From positions 1,069,584-1,133,583 of the forward strand of contig NW_003314281.1 in NCBI RefSeq assembly GCF_000143415.4: a stretch of DNA of 64,000 bases, in the 5' to 3' direction. Every line of letters begins with the position of its first letter. The stretch's first letter is position 1. Below the pieces are notes generated by a model that made no database searches, had not been told where the DNA came from, and worked only from the letters and a program-made list of their open reading frames with translations. This DNA is from Selaginella moellendorffii. Its lineage: Eukaryota; Streptophyta; Lycopodiopsida; Selaginellales; Selaginellaceae. Both the position numbers and the translations under genes were made by a program. Of this stretch, positions 15,360-26,488 are shown piece after piece.

Positions 15360-18300
15360 TCATTTTCTCTCTCGGAAATTTGCGAGGAGTTCTTCTCTTT
15401 CTTTTTGGCTCGCCGATACCATCCACTGGCTAAATTCTTTGACGCCCAATCCTTTGAACTTGGCGAGCTCGGAGAAGAGCTCCGATTTTTTCGTCGCTGG
15501 CTTTTGCTTCGCCGCTGTTGGTTCTTTGGAGCGATCCAATTCTTTGGCTGTTTGATCGCTCCGCTGTCTTTGCTTTGGTTTTGTTTCCTTTGGAGCTTTT
15601 GATCCCTCCGCTTCTCCCTGTCTTTGTTTTGGTTCCCTTCTTGTTGTTGATGCTGATTTTCGGACGGTCTTTTCTTCTGTCACCCGAGTAGCTCTCGTTC
15701 TCCTGGTGCTCGTTTCGCGCTCCTCGTCGCCTGAATCGATGACATCGACGGGTTCTTCATTCTTTTGGCCACGAAGTAATCGAGCATTCACCACCTCTTC
15801 GTTCTTGTGAGCGTAGACCACACCTACAAAACTCACAGTATGTAAGAAACAAAAATCCGACTCGCCAGAAAATCACGAAGAATTACCTGATTTTGTCAGC
15901 ATGTCTTGGAGTCCCACTGTTTCCTCTTCGTCTGTCTTCTGCGAGTCTTGCATATTTTCTTTCACCAGACGAGCAAGGCCGCTGACTCCATGCTCGTCAT
16001 CTTCTTCTTCATCCCCGTCGTTCTCAAGAGCTCTTGGCCTCCCTCTACGAGGCCTACACGGTCCATCACTGTCGCTGTCGTAACTTTCGACCTGTATCTT
16101 CATTAATCTCTCTTCGTGCTGCTCAATGATGTCACTCGTGAAGACTTTGTCTTGAAGATCCCGGAACAGGTTGCTCAGTCCAAAAAGCTCCCCTTTGTCA
16201 CCTTTGGAGTCCTGTGAATAACAAAGTTGAAACGAGGAAACAACAAAAAGAAGATGTTCTACCTGAACTCCTTCGAAGTATCGCTTCTCGCGATTTCCCG
16301 TGACTGCAAGGTTGAAAAGCTGCTGCTTGTATATTTGCCTGGTATAAATTAACTCCTCCAAAGACCCTGCAGCCAGTAACCGGAACACAGTGACATGGCG
16401 TTTCTGACCAAAGCGGAAAGAGCGATCTTGCGCTTGGAGATCTTGTGCTGGATTCCAGTTTGGATCAAAGACTACCACCCTGTTTGCACTCACCAGATTG
16501 AGTCCAAGTCCACCAGCACGAGTAGAGATGAGGAACACCTGGAAAAGTAACAGTTTGTATAGAAAGAAAAAACAAATCGTTCCACCACCTGTTTGCTAGG
16601 ACTAGTATTGAACTCGTCGACAATGCCCTGTCTTGCATTCATAGGTGTTGAACCATCGAGCCGGCAAAAGCAGTATCCTCGACGAATAAGAAACTTCTCT
16701 AGAATTCCAAGCATCCTGTTTAAATACATGAATTCGCAAGTCAAACTCACCATAAAACTGTGTCACACCAACCTCACAGAGTAGCTAAAGAGCAGCACCT
16801 TGTCACCTTGTGAAGTCCACTTGGACAAAAGGTTCTTCAGCGCAAGCATCTTGCCGCAATTCTGAGAGTCACTTAAACCGAGAAAGCTCTCATCTGGTTG
16901 AATGCCACCGAGAGAAGGAGCATCGTCACCGAACACTAGTGATGCAAACGCTGCGTCCTTCGTTCTCTTCTCGATATCGTCACTAAGATTTGGCTTAAGA
17001 AGCTCGAGATGATTGCTCACCTGGAGAAACCAATTCACGTTAGGAGACAAATGCGTAAGAACATGTTCAAACCTGCTGGAGTTTGTTCAAGCATGGAAGA
17101 ACCAAGCAGCAGGGGCATGACTCGCATCCATCTGGATTGCCCTTGTGAAGATACGACCAAATCGGTCCCTTTGGAGCAGTTCTCAGGCAACACTTCGAGC
17201 TCGGCTCCTCACTACCGCAGCCACAAGGTTCGTTTTTCCTGACCAGGCACTGAAAGTCGGGACTTTCGAGGAGACGTTTGTAGACGCGCCTCTGTATAGG
17301 ACTCATTGCGCAGAAGATGACAATGTCCTCCTTCCCTTTCAGCAGGTGTCCTATCGTCTCGTCTTTTGTTCGTCTCAAAGAGTACCTTCGTAGAACAGCC
17401 AATAGATGTTGTCTTCGTTTCTCCGCAAGCTCTACTAAAACCTGTGAGGCACTGATTTTCTGTCCCTGCTTGATTGGCTCATCGTAGTATCCTCGAAAAT
17501 GCTCTCGTGTCCCAAGGCATCCCGGAGCAGCCCACTCGAAAACGTTGAACAAATCGATCAACTTATTCTGTAAGATTGTCCCTGTCAACCCGAAGCGGCA
17601 CTTCGTGCGTAGCCTGCAGCATGCCTTGTAGAGCTGAGACTTTTCGTTTTTCAGGCGGTGTGCCTCGTCCACAATCACACAGTCCCAATCAATCTCCTGC
17701 AGCGAGCTTCCGTGTATTCTAAAAGTATCATGGCTGGTAATGACTACGTCGAGCTCGTCTCTCCGGACCTTGTCCACGATGGCCTCCCTTTGAGCACCAT
17801 GGTAAACGCCGAGAGGGAAGCTTCCCCAAGCTTCAAACTCCCGCTGCCAATTCTCTATCACTGAAGTTGGACAAAGCACCAGCACGACCTTCTTCTTTGC
17901 TTCACTTAAGTTTGCCTTCGATCGGAATGGAAGCCGAAAGAGCTCACCATCGTTGTGAAGTATAGCTGCGATGAAAGCTATCGACTGTATGGTCTTTCCT
18001 AGCCCCCTACACACACACACACACAAGAAATCAAGAATAAACTTTTTGACGCGGTTTAGATGGTACTTACATATCATCACCCAGAATTCCACCGATTTTT
18101 TGCTTGTAGAGATTGTAGAGAAACCGGACACCTTCACGTTGATGCTCCAGTAGCCTGCTATTAATCGGTGCTGGAACCTACAGCAAGAAAAATATCCATG
18201 ACCAAAAATTTCTTCACAAAGAATGGCTAGAGAAATTGCAAGAAGGAAAGAAAGAAGAAGAAAAAACGCTTGAACAAACCTCTACTCTCTCTGGTGATCC

Positions 18301-18612
18301 TTCGTCTGACAATAAAAGAGGCTCGTATGGACCTTCTTTCTCGGATTGTACCAAAAGCCCAGCGTCGCTGTCCAATCTTTCCCCGGATTCTTCCTCGGCA
18401 GTCACAGAAGCAGCATTGTCTTCCTCGATTCTCACACACGGCCGCTTGAGAAGAGGCTCGTCGATTTTCTGAAGAGGCTTCTGCGCTGTGCCGCTGGAAT
18501 CCTCATACCTTTGCCTCTTGACGCTGCCGTAGATCCGCGCCTTGGATGCCTCGAGCGATTCTAGCTGCTCGCGAATGCTCGTCTTGGCGGGCTTCCTGGC
18601 CAGCGTCTCCAT
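15360..18612 (-). CDS. CHR9: SNF2-family DNA translocase, CHR9/ERCC6L2 (SWI2-like)
   Basis: A DNA-dependent ATPase of the RAD54/ERCC6L2 group that acts in DNA repair and meiosis in other species (family knowledge). Visible motifs: GLGKTIQSIAF (Walker A), VLVLCPTSVIENWQREFEAW, the DEAH box in VDEAHRLKNEKSQLY, LTGTILQNKL, TREHFRGYYDEP, and a Cys-rich insert (EPCGCGSEEPSSKCC...CESCPCCLVLPCL). The helicase-C domain has LDGSTPMNARQ, ISTRAGGLGLNLVSANRVV, FDPNWNPAQDLQAQDRS and FRFGQKRHV. The wording and the Cys-rich insert match the plant CHR9/ERCC6L2 clade rather than RAD54. The Arg/Lys-rich tail ends FSQWMVSASQKEREELL, also clade-typical. The start ATG is 18610-18612; its first exon overlaps the predicted 5' end of the divergent PPR gene. 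A CA microsatellite lies in one intron. Confidence 0.93.
18009..18025. repeat. (CA)n microsatellite
   Basis: CA dinucleotides inside a CHR9 intron next to its donor site (GT-rich on the gene strand). Confidence 0.85.
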
Positions 18613-20989
18613 CACTACACTTTCTATAAACCCTAAAAACAAACGTTACAAAAGGGGGAAAGAGAAAATAGGGCTTAAGCGCGCCTATCGCCAGTGCGAG
18701 AGATTTCGAGCGCCATTCTCTTTCTCGCAGGAAGATCCTCGCGTTCTTGCCGGATTGAAAGCCTGCGGGAGCTTGAGGGAGCTTGAGATTGGTAAGAGGA
18801 TCCATCACAGCGGCTCTCCAAGCATTCTGGTCTCTAATGCCTCGATTTCCATGTACGCGAAATGCGGGAGCATGCCGGATGCGCGAGGAGTCTTCGATGG
18901 AATGGCGCGTCGCGACGTGGTTTCCTGGACAGCTTTGATCTCCGGGTATGTTGAGAACAGGGAAATCGATCGGGCTTGTGAGAGCTACGATCAAATGGAA
19001 GGTTGCGAGCCAGATGCTCGAGCGTTTCTCGCGGTTCTTACAGCTTACACCCGTCTAGCAGCTCAAGAAGAAGGAGTCCAAGATTGTGGCAAGCTCGCTA
19101 AAGTTGAGGCTCTTGGAAAATCCATGGCCTTGCACGACCAGATTTTTGGAAGGGGCTGTGACAGGGATATCTTCGTAGCAAGCTCGCTGGTGGATCTCTA
19201 TGCCAAGTGTGGGAGCTTGGTGGATGCCCGAATAGTTTTTGACAGGATGGCCGAGCACAACGTAGTTTCGTGGACTAGTCTGGTGATGGGATACGTAGAG
19301 AATGGGGAGGCTGGGATCGCTTTGCAGCTTTTTAGGTGCTTCCACAGCACAGGACTGGAGTTGAATTCTCGAGTCATGGTTGCCGCCCTTATGGCCTGTG
19401 GAAGCTTGGCATCGAAGGAAGAGGGAACTCAAGTTTGTGGAAGGCTTGTCAAGATCGGGTGTCTAGAACAAGGTGTGGTTTTATACGAGCAGGCAAAATC
19501 CCGGCGATTGGACTCGGAAGTTCACGTAGCGAACAGCTTGATCGACATGTTTGCGAAGTGTGGGAGCATGGAGAGAGCTTGTCGGGTTTTTGAGACAATG
19601 GAGGTTCGGAACGTTGTGTCGTGGACGTCATTGATACAGGGGTATGTAGAGAACGGGAAGGAGGAGCTAGCTCTAGATCTCTTTGGCAGTATGGGAACTC
19701 CACCAAACGCTTGGACTTTTACCACAGTGCTTGTGTGCTACGCTTCTTTAGCAGCAAAATCCAGTTGCGGAATCATGAAGACCAAGTGGCTAGAGAAAAC
19801 AAAGGCTCTCCACGATGAAGCTGTAAAGTCTGGCTGTTCTTTGGGTATCGTCATGGCCAACACGCTAGTTTTTACCTACATGAAGTGTGGGAGCACGGTA
19901 GATGCCGATCAAGTTTTCAGCAGCATTGGACAGATCGCAAACGTTGTTTCGTGGACGTCGATGATTCTCGGGTATACAGAAAATGGAGAGCACGAACAAG
20001 CTCTAGAACATTTTTACAGGATGAAAGCAGCAGGAAGTGCTCCCGATTCTCGAGCATTTGTCTCAGCTCTTACGGCCCTGGGAAGATTAGCGGAGAAAGA
20101 AGCGAATGAGCTCCAGGATTCTGCCAAGACCAAGTGTCTGGAGAGAGCAGTGGAGATGCACTTGGAAATCACAGCAAGCGGGCTCGACTCGGACAGTTTC
20201 GTCGCAAACACGTTGATGGAGGTTTATGCAAAGTGTAGGTGCATGCCGAAGGCTCGCCAGGTCTTCCAAGGGATGGTGAATCGCAACACCGCAAGCTGGA
20301 ACACTATGATCCTGGGCTATGTCAAGAATGGTGCTAGTGAGCAGGCTTTGGAAACATTTACTCGTATGAAACTCGAGCCACGCCGGGGTTGTGAACCGAA
20401 TCATCAAACTTACGTCGCGGTGCTGACTGCTCTTGGAGACTTGAGCACAGGGTTAGAGGCTGGCCGAGAAATTCATGGAGAAATATGCAGGAGAGGACTG
20501 ATCGAAGAGACATCATCAAGCTCTCCCCCGGTTCTAGCAACTTGTTTGCTGGATTTCTACGCGAAGTCCGCGAGCATGGCTGCTGCCCGGCACGTCTTCG
20601 ACTCGGCTTTCCTCGGTGGTGGTGATGCTGCTATTTGGAACGCACTGATCTCCGGCTACAGCATCCAAGGTGACACTTTCCAAGTTTGTAGCTCGTTCCG
20701 GGAGATGAGAGGCGCAGGGATCCAACCGGATGAGGCTACGTTCCAATCGATCTTGATGTCGTGCAGTCACGCCGGTCTCTTGGACGAGGCAAGGAAGTTC
20801 TTCCGCGAGATGGGCAGTGTCTATGGAATCGCTCCAAGGATGGAGCATTACAGTTGCATGGTCGATTTGCTTGGAAGAGCAAACCGTGTTGAGGAGGGTA
20901 TGGAGCTCCTGGAAAGAATGCCATGGAAAGCTGATACTGTGGCATGGACGAGCATATTGAGCGCTTGGTCTCAAATGGAACAAAAGTAG
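18575..20989 (+). CDS. Pentatricopeptide repeat protein (PLS type, no DYW)
   Basis: An intronless gene of about 804 residues. From about residue 70 it consists of tandem 31-36-residue PPR motifs with the plant P-L-S hallmarks, repeated as NSLIDMFAKCGSMERACRVF, NVVSWTSLIQGYVENG and similar. PPR proteins bind organelle RNA for editing, splicing or stability (family knowledge). It ends WTSILSAWSQMEQK just before where E/DYW domains would begin, so it carries no deaminase domain of its own. The first ATG in frame, 18575, lies antisense within the first exon of CHR9. The next is at about 18850, inside the first PPR motif, so the upstream start is preferred but uncertain. The 3' end faces the second PPR gene. 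Confidence 0.88.
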   Translation: MLVLAGFLASVSITTLSINPKNKRYKRGKEKIGLKRAYRQCERFRAPFSFSQEDPRVLAGLKACGSLRELEIGKRIHHSGSPSILVSNASISMYAKCGSMPDARGVFDGMARRDVVSWTALISGYVENREIDRACESYDQMEGCEPDARAFLAVLTAYTRLAAQEEGVQDCGKLAKVEALGKSMALHDQIFGRGCDRDIFVASSLVDLYAKCGSLVDARIVFDRMAEHNVVSWTSLVMGYVENGEAGIALQLFRCFHSTGLELNSRVMVAALMACGSLASKEEGTQVCGRLVKIGCLEQGVVLYEQAKSRRLDSEVHVANSLIDMFAKCGSMERACRVFETMEVRNVVSWTSLIQGYVENGKEELALDLFGSMGTPPNAWTFTTVLVCYASLAAKSSCGIMKTKWLEKTKALHDEAVKSGCSLGIVMANTLVFTYMKCGSTVDADQVFSSIGQIANVVSWTSMILGYTENGEHEQALEHFYRMKAAGSAPDSRAFVSALTALGRLAEKEANELQDSAKTKCLERAVEMHLEITASGLDSDSFVANTLMEVYAKCRCMPKARQVFQGMVNRNTASWNTMILGYVKNGASEQALETFTRMKLEPRRGCEPNHQTYVAVLTALGDLSTGLEAGREIHGEICRRGLIEETSSSSPPVLATCLLDFYAKSASMAAARHVFDSAFLGGGDAAIWNALISGYSIQGDTFQVCSSFREMRGAGIQPDEATFQSILMSCSHAGLLDEARKFFREMGSVYGIAPRMEHYSCMVDLLGRANRVEEGMELLERMPWKADTVAWTSILSAWSQMEQK

Positions 20990-21162
20990 AATTTCTACAC
21001 TTCCATCATATGTATGATAAAAGGTTTGAAAGGTGACAGAACTTAATAACAAGAGAATCAAGCAGGATACTTGCTGATGTTTATATGATCTGCCAGAACA
21101 TTACAAGCTTTTCTCTCTCCATTCTTATATACTACCAGAGTTTCAGAAAGAATCACAAGCTA
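20990..21162. other. Tail-to-tail intergenic region of two PPR genes
   Basis: Short AT-rich stretch between convergent PPR genes; presumably their overlapping 3' UTRs and polyadenylation signals. No gene seen. Confidence 0.6.
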
Positions 21163-23250
21163 TTAACAAGATAAAGTTGTTGCAAGGAGGGCATAGGACG
21201 ACGAGCTCTGAGGATCTAACACGAATGCTTCTCTTGCAACTAATCTCCCTTGCGCCGCATTACTATGAAGTTTGCAAGCAGTGAGCAATGCCTTCCACCC
21301 AGCCCCATTTTGATACTTCTCAGGGATCAGTGCCATGACCTGAGACGCCTCACTCACAAGCCCCACTCTCCCCAGCAAGTTTACCATCGAGTAGTAGTGC
21401 TCCCTCGTCCAATCCACCGAGTGGTCCATCAAGATTGATGTGAAGCAACTCCGTGCTGCCGCTAAAACACCAACGTCGCTACAAGCAGCGAGCAAACAAA
21501 GCCCACCGACGTGATCGATCTCGAGGCCATGAAGCAGCATTTGCTTCACGAGCTCTAGAGCTTCCTGGTTATGCCCGTTCTGGGCATATCCAGTAAGCAT
21601 CGCATTCCAGGAGACGGCATTTCGTTCGAGCATACCATCGAAGAGCCTCTTCGCCGCTACTACGTCTCCGGCTTGCGAAAACGCCGCCACCATTGCGTTT
21701 GTCGAAACCAAACTCCTTTGCGGCATCTCATTGTAGATTTCCAACGCGTTTGAAAGTTGCCCAGACTGGGCAAATGCTGTGAGAAGTATGTTCCAGGACG
21801 CTGAATCTCTTTCCTTCATGCAATGGAATGCCTTGCTAGCGTCCTCCGTACAGCCCGCCTGCGCGTACGCTCCTACCAGCGTGTTCCCGCTCCGTACGTC
21901 CCTCTCCGGCGCGCTGTCAAAGAGAAACTTGGCCTCTTCGACGAGCCCGGCCTGCGATAAGGCGACGAGCATCGCGTTGCACGAGACGACGCTGATCTCC
22001 GGCATGGAATCGAATGTGAGCTTGGCGTCGCGTAGGCGCCCATTCTCGGTGTACGCTGCCACTGCCACCGTGCCCAGGACCACGTCCCAGCGAGGGAGCG
22101 ATCGGAGGATCTCGCCCACTTGATCCACGAGCCCATGGCGCGAGTAAGCCGCGATGATCGCAGTGAAGGTCGCGATATTGGGGCGATCCATCCGCGCGAG
22201 CAGTGCCTCTGCCTCGTCGAGGTTTCCCGAGAGAGCGTATGCCTGGATCATCGTGTTCCAGGAGACGTGATCCCTCTGCTGGGGATCCATTGATTCAAAG
22301 AACTCTCGGGCTCGATCTAGCGAGGGATCCATTGCGACGAGCACGCTCAGGATCGAGTTGCAAGAGACGGTGTCTCGCACGGGCATCGAATCGAAGAAGC
22401 TCTTCGCTTGATCGAGATACCCGTTCTGGGCATAAGCTTGGAGCATTGTGTTCCACGACACTGGATCTCTCTCCTGGGATGAATCAAAGAGAGCTTTTGC
22501 TTTCTCCAAGTGCCCAGCCTGGGCATATGTTGCGATCATCGCATTTCGCGACACAAGATTTGGACAGGGCATTTGGTGGAAGATCGCCTCTGCCTGATCG
22601 ATCTGTCCTAATCTTGCGTGGAGTGCCAGCATCGAATTCCAAGAGACGCTGTCGTGCTCCGGCATGGATTGCAGCATTTCTTTGGCCTTCTCCAAATGCC
22701 CATTCACGGCAAGAGCTTGGATCATGGCATTCCAGACGAACAGATTCCTGGCGGGCGATCGATCAAAGAGTAGCTGCGCTTCGCGGAGTTTACCGTCCTG
22801 CGCGTAGGCCGCGATCATTGCTGTGGTCGCGACGAGGCTCCCGGCGCCCGCCACAGCCGCGCTATCGAGCAAGCTCCTCGCTTGTTCTAGATGCCCAGTT
22901 TGGGCATGTAGGGTGATCATGGTGTTCCACGAGACAGCGTTCCTGTACGGCATGGCGTCGAAGACGCGCTGGGCCTGGTCCTCCTGGCCATTGCTGCCGT
23001 ACGCCTGGATGAGTATGTTATAGGAGAAGAGATTGGGCCGCGCGATGGTGTCAAAGGCGCGTTGGGCGTCGCTAGGGCAGCGGCATTTGCCATACATTTG
23101 GATTAGGAGGTTGGAGAGGTAGAGATTTTGGCGCAGGGCGGCGCTACTCGCGATGATCCGCGCGTGGATCTTTCTCGCCGCGGCTAGATCGCCGCTCTCA
23201 CCGCAGATCTTCACGGCGCTGGCTAGCTCCTCGATCGCTGATGATTGCAT
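21163..23250 (-). CDS. Pentatricopeptide repeat protein, 695 aa, short-motif array
   Basis: Intronless. After an N-terminal helical pair (AVKICGESGDLAAARKIHAR) the protein is an unusually regular array of about twenty 31-residue S-like motifs. Each resembles RNAVSWNTMITLHAQTGH followed by LEQAR and LFDSMP. The regularity and alternating Val-Ser-Trp-Asn and Phe-Asp-Ser-Met-Pro suggest recent internal duplication. It ends with a partial E-like region (ACKLHSNAAQGRLVAREAF) and no DYW domain. The function is inferred to be organelle RNA binding. The ATG at 23248-23250 lies 56 bp from the divergent IF-2 start. Confidence 0.9.
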   Translation of the reverse strand: MQSSAIEELASAVKICGESGDLAAARKIHARIIASSAALRQNLYLSNLLIQMYGKCRCPSDAQRAFDTIARPNLFSYNILIQAYGSNGQEDQAQRVFDAMPYRNAVSWNTMITLHAQTGHLEQARSLLDSAAVAGAGSLVATTAMIAAYAQDGKLREAQLLFDRSPARNLFVWNAMIQALAVNGHLEKAKEMLQSMPEHDSVSWNSMLALHARLGQIDQAEAIFHQMPCPNLVSRNAMIATYAQAGHLEKAKALFDSSQERDPVSWNTMLQAYAQNGYLDQAKSFFDSMPVRDTVSCNSILSVLVAMDPSLDRAREFFESMDPQQRDHVSWNTMIQAYALSGNLDEAEALLARMDRPNIATFTAIIAAYSRHGLVDQVGEILRSLPRWDVVLGTVAVAAYTENGRLRDAKLTFDSMPEISVVSCNAMLVALSQAGLVEEAKFLFDSAPERDVRSGNTLVGAYAQAGCTEDASKAFHCMKERDSASWNILLTAFAQSGQLSNALEIYNEMPQRSLVSTNAMVAAFSQAGDVVAAKRLFDGMLERNAVSWNAMLTGYAQNGHNQEALELVKQMLLHGLEIDHVGGLCLLAACSDVGVLAAARSCFTSILMDHSVDWTREHYYSMVNLLGRVGLVSEASQVMALIPEKYQNGAGWKALLTACKLHSNAAQGRLVAREAFVLDPQSSSSYALLATTLSC

Positions 23251-23306
23251 AGGATCGCATCGCCGGGAGGTTTAGGGTTTATCGATCGGGGGCGAAATAT
23301 GAGGAG
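23251..23306. promoter_or_regulatory. 56-bp bidirectional intergenic region
   Basis: Start codons of the minus-strand PPR gene and the plus-strand IF-2 gene are separated by only 56 bp. Core promoters must overlap or lie in neighbouring transcribed sequence. No TATA box is visible. Confidence 0.5.
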
Positions 23307-25590
23307 ATGAGGAGAGCCGCGTCTCGGCTGCGCGGAGTCGTGCTGCATTCGATCCATCGGGAGTTTACCAGCAGCGGCGTGAGGAATGCGAGAGACAAGG
23401 TCGGGCCGTCTGGAGAGATCAGTAAGTTTGCAAGGAAGAAATTCGAGAAGCTGCGGCAGCAGCCGGTGGAGAGGCCCTATGTCGCTCCACAGCCGGCGGC
23501 GCCGCTCTCGCCTGTCAAGGTGGTGGAGATTTTCGAGGGCATGACGATGCGGGAGCTTGCATCTCGGCTCCAGCAGTCAGAGAGCGCTGTGCAATCCATC
23601 CTGAATGATCTTGGCGAGAGCTGTGAGTCCGGTGACGAGGCGCTGGCCTTCGATGCATCAGAGCTAGTTGCACTGGTACGTGATCTTTCCTTTCTTTCTC
23701 TAGTTCTTTTCTTTTCGCAAGTCTTTGCTGCTTCTCTTTAGATGATTTTGCTGCTTATCTCAGATGAAAAGATCTTTGTAGCTTCTTATTGTTGATTCAC
23801 TGATCATTACTTTTCCAGGAATTCGGAGCTCAAGTGAAAAGAGTTGACGCGGAAGTAAGGAAAGATGATCCTCAGAAGGAAGTGATTCCACTGCGTCCTC
23901 CAGTGATCACTGTTATGGGGCACGTCGACCACGGGAAAACTTCGCTGCTCGATGCACTGCGCAAGTCATCTGTTGCTGCGGGTGAGGCCGGAGGAATCAC
24001 GCAGCACCTCGGTGCTTTTGTCGTGAAGATGTCCTCGGGAGCATCCCTTACCTTTCTGGACACGCCGGGCCACGCGGCTTTCAGTGCAATGCGAGCTCGC
24101 GGGGCGGCAGTGACGGACATCGTCGTTCTCGTCGTTGCTGCCGATGATGGTGTCAAGCCTCAAACGCTAGAAGCGCTGTCTCACGCACAGGAGGCCAAGG
24201 TTCCGATAGTGGTGGCGATCAACAAGTGTGACAAGGAAGACGCGGATCCTGCCAGGGTGCGGCAGCAGCTTATCATGCACAGCGTCGAACTTGAAGAGAT
24301 TGGTGGCGACGTCCAGGTTGTCGAGGTCTCGGCTAAGCAGAGCACGGGACTTAACAAGCTGGAGGAAGCTCTACTGCTCATGTCAGAGATGATGGACCTC
24401 CGAGCCCGGACCGACGGCGATGCTCACGGGGTTGTCATCGAGGCAAGGCTTGATCGGGGCCAAGGGCCTTTGGCAACGGTGATAGTGCGATCGGGCACGT
24501 TGAAACAGGGAGCCATTGTCGTTGTTGGTCACCAGTGGGGGCGTGTGAGATGCTTGCGGGATATGACAGGAGCTATTGTCAAGTCTGCTGGGCCTGCTAC
24601 ACCTGTTGAGGTATCAGGACTCCGGGGAGCTCCGCTAGCTGGGGACTCGCTCAACGTTTTGCAAAGTGAGGACAGGGCTAAGAAGCTGGCCGAGAAGAGG
24701 CAGCTGATTATGGAGCAGGACAGATTGCAAAAGCGTAGCTTAAAAGCTGCTGCTGCTACTCCTGCTACTCCGGCCGCCGAAGATGAAGGGACCGACCAAG
24801 CTCCGAAGGCAGTCAACATGCCGCTCGTTGTGAAAGCCGACGTGCAAGGGACCTTAGAAGCTGTTCTTGAAGCCCTCGAAAGCTTGAACAACGAACAGGT
24901 GAAGTCCTATATTTTACCTTCTTTCATCTGAGGTTGTCTGTAACCTTTTGTACCAGGTATCTGTGAGTATCGTGCATTCCGGAATTGGCCCCGTGTCGGA
25001 AGCAGATTTTCTTCTAGCCGAAGCATGTCAGGGCTGCTTAATTGCTTTCACCGTCAAGTGCTTGCCATCGGTAGAAGCAATGGCTCGTCGTGCTAAAATC
25101 CCGGTATGTTCTTTTTTATGCATTGACTTGAAACTACTTTTCATGTTTCCATTTACAGCTTGTTCATCACCGTGTGATTTACCATTTGTTGGAAGAAGTG
25201 GGGAAGCTGATAATTGAGAGGGCTCCAGGAACTTCGGAGACCCGGATTGCCGGGCAGGCCGAAGTTCTCGCCATCTTTGAGATTAAAGGCAAAGGCAGGG
25301 CAGGGGTTGGAGCAGCCAAGATTGCAGGCTGCCGAGTCTTCGAGGGACGCCTGCTCAAGGGTCAGCGTGTCAAAGTCCTCCGGAGTGGCACGGAGCTGTT
25401 TGACGGGAAACTTTCGTCGCTCAAGAGGGAGAAGCTGGACGTGGACACGGTTGGGAAGGGGACGGAATGCGGGCTTATTGTCAACGAATGGATGGAATTC
25501 AGTGTCGGGGACGTTGTGCAGTGCATCGAAGAGTACAAGAGATTGCCGACGTTTGTTTCTTCGGATGGGAAAGCGAGGATCGAATGCTGA
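23307..25590 (+). CDS. Translation initiation factor IF-2, mitochondrial type
   Basis: A GTPase that places initiator tRNA on the organellar ribosome. Exons 23307-23675, 23819-24898, 24957-25103 and 25159-25590 join in phase 0 to 675 residues. The N-terminus is Arg-rich and lacks acidic residues ([20 protein letters not shown]), as expected of a mitochondrial presequence. An IF2-N-like helix ([20 protein letters not shown]) precedes the G domain. G motifs: GHVDHGKT (G1), DTPGHAAF (G3), NKCD (G4) and SAKQSTG (G5). Domains II-IV follow, including [18 protein letters not shown] and the C-terminal barrel. The size, without the long N-terminal domain of plastid IF-2, favours mitochondria. Confidence 0.94.
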
Positions 25591-25879
25591 GGTTTTGCTA
25601 GAATGACACCAGAGTGGTTTTGGTAACTCCAAACTTGACAGAAACTTTTCAGGTACTGTATTCTTCTCTCTTTTTTTCTTCTTCTTTCTTCTCTTCTTTG
25701 CGGTTAGCAATAAGAAGTACTGTGCTCTTTAATAACCCCGTGCATTGCAGCTGGTTTGGTGTATACCTTGCTTCTTCTAGTGTCTTTGTCTACCTTTCCT
25801 TCGTAATCCGGCATTGCTCGAAGAGTCTTTGGCGTCGATATAAGCTGCTTGTTTCGTCCTAGGTAGAGCAACTAGAGCT
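25591..25879. other. Intergenic region IF-2/CASPL
   Basis: Pyrimidine-rich stretch (TTTCTTCTTCTTTC near 25670) probably belonging to the IF-2 3' UTR and the CASP-like promoter. No gene seen. Confidence 0.5.
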
Positions 25880-26418
25880 ATGGAAGACGACTATCGCTAC
25901 TATCAGCTAGGATTGAGAGTCTTGGGATTTGCTCTTACTTCTGTGGCTTTTTCGTGTATGGGAGCAGCGCTTCCAGTGTCCCCGACATCTCTGACGCGCT
26001 ATGCCTCGTTCAAGTAAGCAATCTTTGTGGAAGAGATCCTTTCTAACGAGTTTCCTTTGCAGCTTTTTGCTGGCTACCAATGTCCTTGCATGCCTCTACT
26101 CGGGAGCTCAGGTTGCCGTTTTAGCAGCGAACAGAAAGAAGCTCACAGATTTTTACAAAACCTCCAGCTTAATGCTCGATCAAGTAAGTCACTACATCTA
26201 TAGTTTTCGTCAGGTCGCACGCATCCTCTCTTTTGCAGATTTTCACTTGCTTGCTGCTTGCAAGCGCGTCGGCAGCTAGTGCCGCTTTCCAAGCGCTCGA
26301 ACTGTGTAAGCAAGACCTGGCCACTTGCCTACGAGTAACATCGTCGGTGGTAGCGGGATTTGTGGCCTTTTCAGCACTCTACGCCTCCACAGTCGTATCG
26401 TTCCTCACCGCAAGGTAA
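25880..26418 (+). CDS. CASP-like (CASPL) four-transmembrane protein
   Basis: Three exons (25880 to about 26012, about 26062-26186, 26240-26418) encode about 145 residues with four membrane helices. TM1 is RVLGFALTSVAFSCMG, with the conserved Arg. TM2 is FLLATNVLACLYSG. TM3 is DQIFTCLLLASASAAS, with the conserved Asp. TM4 is VVAGFVAFSALYASTVVSFL. The Arg/Asp pair and short tails fit the CASP-like/DUF588 family, which scaffolds plasma-membrane domains; CASPs organise the Casparian strip (family knowledge). The reading frame stops directly after TM4 at TAA 26416-26418. It is convergent with EAF6, stop to stop 70 bp. Confidence 0.85.
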
Positions 26419-26488
26419 ATCCCGGCTGTTTTTCGATATGTATATACATACACTCAATTGCTTACTACTTGTCATGTACAAAACAGGG

